Below, piece after piece: positions 6,535 to 11,461 of a stretch of 11,461 nt of DNA. Where the stretch lies: the NCBI RefSeq assembly GCF_946479975.1, contig NZ_CAMLIX010000167.1, positions 1 to 11,461 on the forward strand, read 5' to 3'. The stretch comes from an uncultured Flavobacterium sp. (GTDB lineage Bacteria; Bacteroidota; Bacteroidia; Flavobacteriales; Flavobacteriaceae). Position 1 is the stretch's first letter, and each line of letters opens with the position of its first letter. The position numbers were made by a program, and so were the translations under genes. The notes beneath the pieces were generated by a model. It did not search any database. It saw nothing but the letters and a program-made list of their open reading frames with translations, and was not told the origin of the DNA.

Positions 6535-7902
6535 ATGGAGTTTTCAAATCAAATAGAAAGAATTAAAAAGAAACTGATTCTTGCCCAAAGCATAGATAAA
6601 GATTTAAAAGTTTTTGGAGCTAAAAATCATAAATACATTATAGGAAACGTTATAAGTGATGAGGAAATTTTAAAATTTGAAAACGATTATAATGTCTCTC
6701 TGCCTGAATCTTATAAAGCTTTTTTGCTTCATATTGGAAATGGTGGAATATCATACGAGAATTCTGCTGCAGGACCTTCTTACGGAATATTCCCTTTTGG
6801 AGAAAACTTAAATGAATTTGCTAATGATGCCAAAAATTATTTAAACAGAGAGTGTGTAATTTATCCAAATATGAGCAAAGAGTTTTGGATAGAATTAACG
6901 GGGAATGTTGAAGATGATAATATATCCGATGAGGATTTTGATGAAGAATTTGAAAAAATATTTGCGGGAATTTTACCAATTGGAAGCCAAGGTTGTTCGT
7001 ACTGTTATGGACTTGTATTAAATGGGGAATTTAAAGGAAAGGTGGTTAATCTTGATATAGAGATGGGAAAACCATACTTTGCTTTTGAATCCAATTTTTT
7101 AGATTGGTATGAAAGATGGCTTGATGAAATTACAGCAGAAACTTCAAATGATACTGACAATTTATTTAATTATACATTAGGCGGCGCAGTGTCTCATATT
7201 TTAGAGATATATAGTACTTCAGCTGATCATGACATTAAAATGGAATGCTTAACTGGAATTTTAAAGAAGAAAAATTTAAATGAAGCGATTTTAGATGTTT
7301 TAGAAAAAGAATATCAATTAAGTACTGGTGAAATTCAAAAAAGACTACTTCAAATACTTACTAAATTTTATTATAATCGCGCATTTCCTCATTTAATTGC
7401 TTTTGCGAAAAAGGATTTACTAACTGTTTTTCAATACGTATTTTGGTATGCTAAAAACAAAAGCACAGATTGGTTAGAAGTCATTAAAGAAAATATCTCA
7501 AGAATAAATGATGATGAAACTTTTACATTTTGCACCTACTTGTTAAAAGAAATGAAATTTGATTATGGAGCTATTATTGTTCCTTTTTCCACGCATTCCA
7601 GCGAATCAATCCGTGTGAGCACTTTCTATGCTCTTGGACAATTACAAAACAAAAAATATTATTTAGATACTTTTATTTTAGGTTTGAATGATAATTCAAA
7701 CAGAGTTATACATACTACATTGCAAGCTCTGGAAGGTATAAATGAGAAAAAGCTTTTACAACATTATAAACACATTGCTGAAAGGTTTCCAGAAGAGCAG
7801 GATTATATTTTGATAAATCTTAATCATCGATTGAAACCTTTTGGTTTAACGAATAAAAAAATAATGAAAATTGATCCCGAGACTTTTAAAATCCCGAAAT
7901 AA
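6535..7902 (+). CDS. SUKH (SMI1/KNR4) domain protein with a C-terminal helical-repeat region
   Basis: This predicted soluble protein has 455 residues. Residues about 38-200 carry the SMI1/KNR4 (SUKH-1) pattern. This includes the opening helix with FENDYNVSLPESYKAFLLHIGNGG (48-71), the GIFPFGE strand (84-90), ILPIGSQGC (146-154), a strand pair with NGEFKGKVVNLD (163-174), and the closing FLDWYERWLDE (188-198). An acidic insert (EDDNISDEDFDEEFE, 126-140) lies inside the domain. Residues about 210-435 are helical and look like HEAT/armadillo-type repeats, most clearly SIRVSTFYALGQL (358-370) and NRVIHTTLQALEGI (389-402). SUKH proteins include many immunity proteins against contact-dependent or secreted toxins, and others act as scaffolds. 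No toxin gene is adjacent, so the role here is open. The gene has its own promoter and terminator. Confidence 0.85.
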   Translation: MEFSNQIERIKKKLILAQSIDKDLKVFGAKNHKYIIGNVISDEEILKFENDYNVSLPESYKAFLLHIGNGGISYENSAAGPSYGIFPFGENLNEFANDAKNYLNRECVIYPNMSKEFWIELTGNVEDDNISDEDFDEEFEKIFAGILPIGSQGCSYCYGLVLNGEFKGKVVNLDIEMGKPYFAFESNFLDWYERWLDEITAETSNDTDNLFNYTLGGAVSHILEIYSTSADHDIKMECLTGILKKKNLNEAILDVLEKEYQLSTGEIQKRLLQILTKFYYNRAFPHLIAFAKKDLLTVFQYVFWYAKNKSTDWLEVIKENISRINDDETFTFCTYLLKEMKFDYGAIIVPFSTHSSESIRVSTFYALGQLQNKKYYLDTFILGLNDNSNRVIHTTLQALEGINEKKLLQHYKHIAERFPEEQDYILINLNHRLKPFGLTNKKIMKIDPETFKIPK

Positions 7903-7942
7903 CAAAACAGCCGATTTCTAATTTGAAATCGGCTGTTTTGTT
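7901..7942 (+). terminator. Hairpin terminator overlapping the SUKH gene stop codon
   Basis: An 18-base perfect stem (7901-7918 with 7925-7942) has a six-base loop, TAATTT. The last two bases of the gene's TAA stop are the first two of the stem, so coding sequence and terminator abut. The 3' arm ends GTTTTGTT. The inner 24 bases (7910-7933) match those of the terminator at 6418-6453 except for one base in the loop. Confidence 0.88.
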
Positions 7943-7949
7943 ATTGCTA

Positions 7950-8051
7950 ATGAGTATAAATTATTTGTCTTATAATGAAAATTTAAAAGCTTTTAGGAGG
8001 CATCATCAAAATGAAATAGAAAGATCTTTGGGGAAAATAATGAGCAGGTAA
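7950..8051 (+). CDS. Doubtful 33-codon ORF
   Basis: The ATG at 7950 opens a 33-codon frame ending at TAA (8049-8051). The product is charged and probably helical in its second half (AFRRHHQNEIERSLGKIMSR). It lies between the SUKH terminator and the lipoprotein gene. I do not recognise it, see no promoter consensus, and no Shine-Dalgarno sequence precedes it. An AGGAGG at 7995-8000 lies inside the frame and leads only to a two-codon ATG-AAA-TAG. It could be a small gene, a gene remnant or chance; the residue composition is only mildly protein-like. Confidence 0.2.
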   Translation: MSINYLSYNENLKAFRRHHQNEIERSLGKIMSR

Positions 8052-8086
8052 ATGATGGCTCAAAGTTCTAATTTAAAATAATAATA

Positions 8087-8590
8087 GTGCAGAGAATTAA
8101 TAGATTTTTAGTTATAGTAACAGTTTTAGCATTTGCAAGTGCGGCTCTTTATTCATGTGATAGTAAACCAGCTGATAAGAGAAATGTTTATTTGCAAGAA
8201 GATCAAAAAAAGGTTAATGAGAATCCGGATCAAAAAACAGATTCGATTTCATCTTTTTTAAAACAGTGTGTAAATAAAACGCTTACAGGTATTCAAACAG
8301 ATAAATTGAAGTATTATTCAAAAGAAAAAAACGATACTATTTTAGTTATTGTTAAAGTAGGAGATATGAAAAAGATTGAAAAATCTTCAAGAAAAGAATT
8401 ATTATTTGCTGTTGAAGATTGTTTGAAAGCGGTTGATTATTTTAAAAATAAGAAAATTTATATTGATGTAGAAGGGAAATTTAATACGCTATTGGTAAAG
8501 ACGCCCGTGAAAGAAGATTTAGATGGTAAATATGCTGATTCTGATTTGTTGCTGCCATTTTATGGAAAATCTGTAATCCCTAATAAATAA
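8087..8590 (+). CDS. Small predicted lipoprotein of unknown function
   Basis: This 167-residue exported protein was not recognised as any family. The N-terminus is a lipoprotein signal peptide: a basic start (MQRINRF), a hydrophobic core (LVIVTVLAFASAAL) and a lipobox-like LYSC with the modified cysteine at residue 24. The mature protein starts DSKPADK and is hydrophilic, with a lysine-rich disordered stretch to about 50. A compact alpha/beta region follows, with ILVIVKVGDMKK (85-96), ELLFAVEDCLKAVDYF (104-119) and KKIYIDVEGKFNTLLVKT (122-139). One further cysteine pair (41 and 112, roughly) could form a disulfide. The GTG start is forced: a TAA lies six codons upstream and no ATG intervenes. 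It should be anchored to a membrane facing the periplasm or the cell surface. It is followed by a shared bidirectional terminator. Confidence 0.75.
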   Translation: MQRINRFLVIVTVLAFASAALYSCDSKPADKRNVYLQEDQKKVNENPDQKTDSISSFLKQCVNKTLTGIQTDKLKYYSKEKNDTILVIVKVGDMKKIEKSSRKELLFAVEDCLKAVDYFKNKKIYIDVEGKFNTLLVKTPVKEDLDGKYADSDLLLPFYGKSVIPNK

Positions 8591-8647
8591 CAATAGAGTA
8601 GATATAAAATTAAAAATTTGGGTTTTAGTTTTTTTATGTGTTTTTTT

Positions 8648-8679
8648 AAAAGAGCTGATTCGTTTGAATCAGCTCTTTT
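8648..8679. terminator. Bidirectional terminator between convergent genes
   Basis: A 14-base perfect stem, AAAAGAGCTGATTC with GAATCAGCTCTTTT, surrounds a GTTT loop. It lies 58 bases after the lipoprotein stop on the plus strand and 22 bases after the DUF421 stop on the minus strand. The plus-strand transcript gains a further U-rich tail (TTTTCTTT), whereas in the minus direction only the arm's own U4 is available. It probably serves both genes and works best for the plus strand. Confidence 0.85.
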
Positions 8680-8700
8680 CTTTATGCGATATTTTAAGTT

Positions 8701-9219
8701 TTAAAAATTTTGAAGATTTTTGCGATTGTGTCTGCGTTTGTAATGCGTTTGTTTTAATTTTTTTTCATCTTCAGAAATAATACTAATGGTTCCATCAATT
8801 TCAAGCATCGCTAATTTTACATTTTTAAAAAACTCAATTCCATGTTCTCTCATGGCTTCTTTTAATTCGTCGTCAGAAATATCAAGTTTGCTTAAAGCTT
8901 TAAAATCCAATTTTCCGTCGTGAATCAAAACCTCGGGTTTGTCTAATAATAAATCTCCGATAGCTTTGTATTTGCGAGTTAGTTTTTTAATTATAAAGTT
9001 GATTACAAATAAAACCGAAGCAGCGATTAAACCTCCAGTTAAACTGGTATCTGGCCCGACCATTGCATTTTGAACTGCATTGCTAATTAGCAAAATTAAA
9101 ATCACGTCGGCAGTATTTAACTGAGAAAGTTCTTTTTTGCCAAACACTCGCAAAGCAATTGTCATGAAGAAATAAACTGCTGTACTTCTTAAAACAACAT
9201 CTAAATAAGGAAAAACCAT
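8701..9219 (-). CDS. DUF421 (YetF-like) membrane protein
   Basis: This 172-residue inner-membrane protein belongs to the DUF421/YetF family, whose biochemical function is not established. Three hydrophobic segments occupy about residues 5-24, 37-54 and 60-78. Family features follow: FGKKELSQLNTADVILILLISNAVQNAMVG around 26-55, then a cytosolic domain with LLLDKPEVLIHDGKLD (90-105), DISDDELKEAMREHGI (113-128) and VKLAMLEIDGTISII (134-148). The C-terminal tail after 152 is strongly basic (KRRHNRKN). The length is slightly short compared with the two-domain members (about 220-230 residues) but normal for the compact version. The upstream gene on this strand ends in a strong terminator, so this gene probably has its own promoter. 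Confidence 0.88.
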   Translation of the reverse strand: MVFPYLDVVLRSTAVYFFMTIALRVFGKKELSQLNTADVILILLISNAVQNAMVGPDTSLTGGLIAASVLFVINFIIKKLTRKYKAIGDLLLDKPEVLIHDGKLDFKALSKLDISDDELKEAMREHGIEFFKNVKLAMLEIDGTISIISEDEKKLKQTHYKRRHNRKNLQNF

Positions 9220-9232
9220 GTTTTTTTTACTC

Positions 9233-9260
9233 TAAAGTTAAATAAAAAAGCTTTGCCAAA
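9233..9260 (-). promoter_or_regulatory. Candidate DUF421 promoter overlapping the upstream terminator
   Basis: On the minus strand, TTTG (9260-9257) and TAACTTTA (9240-9233), separated by 16 bases, resemble the TTTG / TAnnTTTG consensus with the last base of the -7 element wrong. The -33 element would lie inside the stem of the rimK-like gene's terminator. It is placed correctly to transcribe DUF421 with a leader of about 5-10 nt, but the match is imperfect. Confidence 0.3.
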
Positions 9261-9281
9261 GTTTGAAACTTCGACAAAGCT
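9244..9281 (-). terminator. Rho-independent terminator of the RimB-RimK gene
   Basis: On the minus strand, AGCUUUGUCGAAGUU (9281-9267) pairs along its length with AACUUUGGCAAAGCU, using two G-U wobbles. The loop is UCA and five further U's (9248-9244) follow. It lies about 40 bases after the stop codon of the ligase gene and separates it from the DUF421 gene. Confidence 0.88.
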
Positions 9282-9321
9282 GCTAATTTACTTATGTAGA
9301 ATTAAGTTTAAATGAACTTAC

Positions 9322-10689
9322 TTATAATTTGAAATTTTTCTCAATTGCTTTAATCATTTCCCCAGCAACATCTTTATTTGTGGCGCCTTCAATTCCTTCC
9401 AAACCTGGAGAAGAGTTTACTTCTAATAATAACGGACCTTTAGAAGAACGAATAATATCAACTCCAGCAACTTTTAAGTCCATTGCTTTTGCGGCCTTTA
9501 TGGCGATTCTTTTTTCTTCTGCTGTTACCTTGATAACAGATGCAGTTCCGCCTAAATGTATGTTTGCTCTAAATTCGCCCGGCATAGCTTCACGCTGAAT
9601 TGCTGCAACTACTTTTCCGTCAATTACAAAACAACGAATATCTTTTCCGTTGGCTTCTTTAATAAATTCTTGAACTAAAATATTGGCATTTAAACTTTTA
9701 AAAGCATTGATAACACTTTCTGCAGCTTTTTTGGTTTCGGCCAAAACAACACCTTTTCCTTGTGTTCCTTCCAATAATTTTACAATTAAAGGTGAACCGC
9801 CAACCATTTTAATTAAATTGTCTGTATCAAGCGGAGAATTTGCAAAACCTGTTGTTGGAATGTCAATACCACTATTCAATAATAATTGAAGTGAATATAA
9901 TTTATCACGCGATTGTGTAATTGCTGTAGCAGAATTTAAAACAAAAACTTTTAAAGCTTCAAACTGACGTGTCAAAGCACAGCCATAGAATGTAATACTC
10001 GGACGAATTCTCGGAATAATAGCATCAAACTGATTCAATATTTTTCCGCCTCTGTAATGAATTTCTGGAGTTTTTGCATCCAGCTTCATGTAGCATTCTT
10101 TGATGTTCAAAAAATGCATTTCGTGACCGCGCATTTCGCCGGCTTCCATGATTCTTTTATTGCTGTATAATTCAGGATTACTGGCTAGAACTCCAATTCG
10201 TAAACCCGAACTTGCTTTTTCTGAGTTCTGATATAATTCTTTTAAAGATTCTGGAGTAGGTTGTCCTAGAAGGTATTTTTGTTCTGGATCAACCAAAACC
10301 CTTCCGCTCATAGCTTCGCGTCCTAAAAGCATTCTAAATCCCATAGAATCACGATTAGTCAAAGTCATTTCGATTGGCCATTTGGCATCGCCAATTTTCA
10401 AACTCGTCAGAATAACATAACGATGCTCTCTAAAACCGCTTGAACTTTTAACGATTCGTTTGTCAACTAAAGGCGCTTCGCAATGAATAATAGTTTTAAT
10501 GTTATTCTGAATCGGATTAATATCAAATTTAACCCAATTGGCATCATTTTTTATAAAAGGAGCTATGTTTAAAGCGTGCATTGCCGAAGTTTTGGCACCA
10601 GAATCAACACGAGCCTTAATTGTCGGGATTCCTAGTTCAGGAAATGAACACCATTCTTCACTGCCTAAAATGACTTTTTCTTGAAGCAT
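9322..10689 (-). CDS. rimK: Fusion of RimB-like retropepsin-fold domain and RimK-type alpha-L-glutamate ligase
   Basis: The 455-residue cytoplasmic protein has two domains. Residues about 5-145 match the 'ATP-dependent zinc protease'/RimB family (PF05618 type). They carry the aspartic-protease-like [12 protein letters not shown] (28-39), a central [12 protein letters not shown] (82-93) and the second signature LLGREAM (121-127). Residues about 162-455 are a RimK ATP-grasp ligase, the type that adds glutamates to ribosomal protein S6 or makes short poly-glutamate. Expected elements are [15 protein letters not shown] (252-266), the nucleotide-binding Lys304 and glycine loop EGTQGKGV (307-314), [15 protein letters not shown] (339-353), [17 protein letters not shown] (365-381) and the metal site Asp411/Glu423/Asn425 ([17 protein letters not shown]). 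All catalytic positions look intact. In pseudomonads rimB and rimK are separate neighbouring genes. Here the two activities, glutamate-tail trimming and addition, are predicted to sit on one chain; the substrate is inferred. The start ATG matches family N-termini ([16 protein letters not shown]). Confidence 0.9.
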   Translation of the reverse strand: MLQEKVILGSEEWCSFPELGIPTIKARVDSGAKTSAMHALNIAPFIKNDANWVKFDINPIQNNIKTIIHCEAPLVDKRIVKSSSGFREHRYVILTSLKIGDAKWPIEMTLTNRDSMGFRMLLGREAMSGRVLVDPEQKYLLGQPTPESLKELYQNSEKASSGLRIGVLASNPELYSNKRIMEAGEMRGHEMHFLNIKECYMKLDAKTPEIHYRGGKILNQFDAIIPRIRPSITFYGCALTRQFEALKVFVLNSATAITQSRDKLYSLQLLLNSGIDIPTTGFANSPLDTDNLIKMVGGSPLIVKLLEGTQGKGVVLAETKKAAESVINAFKSLNANILVQEFIKEANGKDIRCFVIDGKVVAAIQREAMPGEFRANIHLGGTASVIKVTAEEKRIAIKAAKAMDLKVAGVDIIRSSKGPLLLEVNSSPGLEGIEGATNKDVAGEMIKAIEKNFKL

Positions 10690-10718
10690 ATTTGTTTTTT
10701 TGTTATAGAATTTGAATT

Positions 10719-10726
10719 CAAAAATA
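10719..10726 (-). promoter_or_regulatory. Candidate promoter -7 element for the RimB-RimK gene
   Basis: TATTTTTG on the minus strand is a full match to TAnnTTTG and would start transcription around 10712-10715, about 23-26 nt before the ATG. The upstream element is poor: TTTAG rather than TTTG near the expected distance. The clpC terminator just upstream supports a separate promoter here. Confidence 0.5.
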
Positions 10727-10760
10727 GCTATTTGCTTTTACTAAAGATAGTAAATTATCC

Positions 10761-10800
10761 AAAAAAAACACCCGTTAAGTTATGAAAACGTAACGGGTGT
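10761..10800 (-). terminator. clpC terminator
   Basis: On the minus strand, ACACCCGUUA (10800-10791) pairs perfectly with UAACGGGUGU (10777-10768) around a 13-base loop. It is followed by a run of U's (10767-10761). It is a classical intrinsic terminator about 30 bases after the clpC stop codon. Confidence 0.92.
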
Positions 10801-10828
10801 GTTATTTCTGTTATAAATTTTGACTAAT

Positions 10829-11461
10829 TTATTGATTAGTCGGCTCTTCAGCTTTGTGAATCTCTACTGATAATTCTTGTGAATCATCTTTTAGATCCAT
10901 CATAATTTCGTCGCCAGAATGAATTTTCGAAGTAATAATTTCTTCTGCAAGCAAATCTTCAACATATTTCTGAATTGCTCTTTTTAATGGTCTAGCTCCA
11001 AACTGCTTATCAAAACCTTTTTCAGCAATAAATGCTTTTGCTTTGTCTGTTAAGCTTAATTTGTAACCCAACTCTGCAATGCGAGAATATAGTTTTTTCA
11101 ATTCGATTTCGATAATCAAATCAATATCAGATTTTTCTAATGCATTAAATACGATTACGTCATCAATTCTGTTTAAGAACTCAGGAGCAAAAGTTTTCTT
11201 CAAAGCGTTTTCGATAATGCTTTTTGAGTTTTCATCGGCTTGTGCTGTTCTTGCTGCAGTTCCGAATCCAACACCTTGTCCAAAATCTTTCAACTGACGT
11301 GCACCAACGTTAGAAGTCATGATAATGATAGTGTTTTTAAAGTCAATTTTGCGACCTAAACTATCTGTCAAATATCCATCATCTAAAACTTGAAGCATCA
11401 TATTGAATACATCTGGATGCGCTTTTTCGATCTCATCTAAAAGAACAACACAATATGGTTT
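10829..11461 (-). CDS. clpC: ATP-dependent Clp protease ATP-binding subunit ClpC (partial, N-terminus off the right edge)
   Basis: This is the HSP100 unfoldase partner of ClpP. Only the C-terminal 210 residues of a protein normally about 840-860 long are in the window. They run from the second AAA+ domain's Walker B (VVLLDEIEKAHPDVFN, visible residues 5-20) to the C-terminus. Sensor 1 is TSN (visible 49-51), the arginine-finger segment is FAPEFLNRIDDVIVF (91-105), and sensor 2 is GARPLKRAIQ (155-164). The frame continues upstream to the last base (11461), so an internal Met at 11401 is not the start. The tail after AEEIITSKIHSGD is acidic (EEPTNQ end). Calling it ClpC rather than ClpB rests on the general look and on the domain spacing visible; the N-terminal and middle domains that would settle it lie outside the window. 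Confidence 0.9.
   Translation of the reverse strand, partial: KPYCVVLLDEIEKAHPDVFNMMLQVLDDGYLTDSLGRKIDFKNTIIIMTSNVGARQLKDFGQGVGFGTAARTAQADENSKSIIENALKKTFAPEFLNRIDDVIVFNALEKSDIDLIIEIELKKLYSRIAELGYKLSLTDKAKAFIAEKGFDKQFGARPLKRAIQKYVEDLLAEEIITSKIHSGDEIMMDLKDDSQELSVEIHKAEEPTNQ

Noticed and set aside
6418..7942. The SUKH gene as a mobile element bounded by inverted repeats
   Set aside because: The flanking palindromes are each a self-complementary terminator; there is no transposase or obvious target-site duplication. The similarity is reported as a finding but not called a mobile element.
9329..11297. Plus-strand ORFs at 9329-9598, 9683-9889 and 11079-11297, and the minus-strand ORF at 4742-4972
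   Set aside because: Each is antisense to a gene with clear family motifs (RimB-RimK, ClpC and DUF47 respectively) and shows no domain of its own.
10829..11401. A 190-residue stand-alone protein starting at the Met at 11401
   Set aside because: The frame stays open to the right edge and encodes the ClpC Walker B upstream of that Met, so it is an internal methionine of a truncated gene.

Overview
The window looks like chromosomal DNA from a Bacteroidota species, most likely a Flavobacterium or close relative. The reasons are strong A+T richness, genes without Shine-Dalgarno sequences, several matches to the Bacteroidota promoter consensus (TTTG/TTG, then TAnnTTTG), and protein sequences that read as typical flavobacterial versions of housekeeping families. 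No IS element, phage gene, tRNA, rRNA or CRISPR array is visible.

Layout. (1) 1-2139, minus: most of thrA (bifunctional aspartate kinase/homoserine dehydrogenase), running off the left edge. Its roughly 300-nt leader (2140-2450) encodes a short peptide ending in Ile- and Thr-rich sequence (IIIFTTTTTTP), i.e. a threonine/isoleucine attenuator-type leader, followed by degenerate short repeats. (2) 2796-4310, plus: a stand-alone histidine ammonia-lyase (hutH) behind an A+T-rich intergenic stretch with palindromes. (3) 4359-6374, plus: a two-gene phosphate-uptake unit, a DUF47/PhoU-like protein plus a PiT-family transporter, ended by a perfect palindromic terminator. (4) 6535-7902, plus: a SUKH (SMI1/KNR4) protein with a helical-repeat C-terminal half, with its own consensus promoter and bracketed by two nearly identical hairpins. 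(5) 7950-8590, plus: a doubtful 33-codon ORF and a small GTG-started lipoprotein of unknown function. (6) 8701-9219, minus: a DUF421 (YetF-like) membrane protein. (7) 9322-10689, minus: a fusion of a RimB-like retropepsin-fold domain and a RimK ATP-grasp glutamate ligase. (8) 10829-11461, minus: the C-terminal part of ClpC, running off the right edge.

Most units are separated by clear hairpin terminators, so this is a series of small independent transcription units rather than one system. Functional links visible in the sequence are the phosphate pair (transporter plus PhoU-like partner), the leader-thrA arrangement (amino-acid-responsive control of aspartate-family biosynthesis), and the RimB-RimK fusion (a predicted trimmer and writer of glutamate tails in one polypeptide). 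I see no convincing wholly new multi-gene system. The least ordinary items are the uncatalogued-looking thr leader peptide, the twin hairpins around the SUKH gene, and the RimB-RimK fusion.
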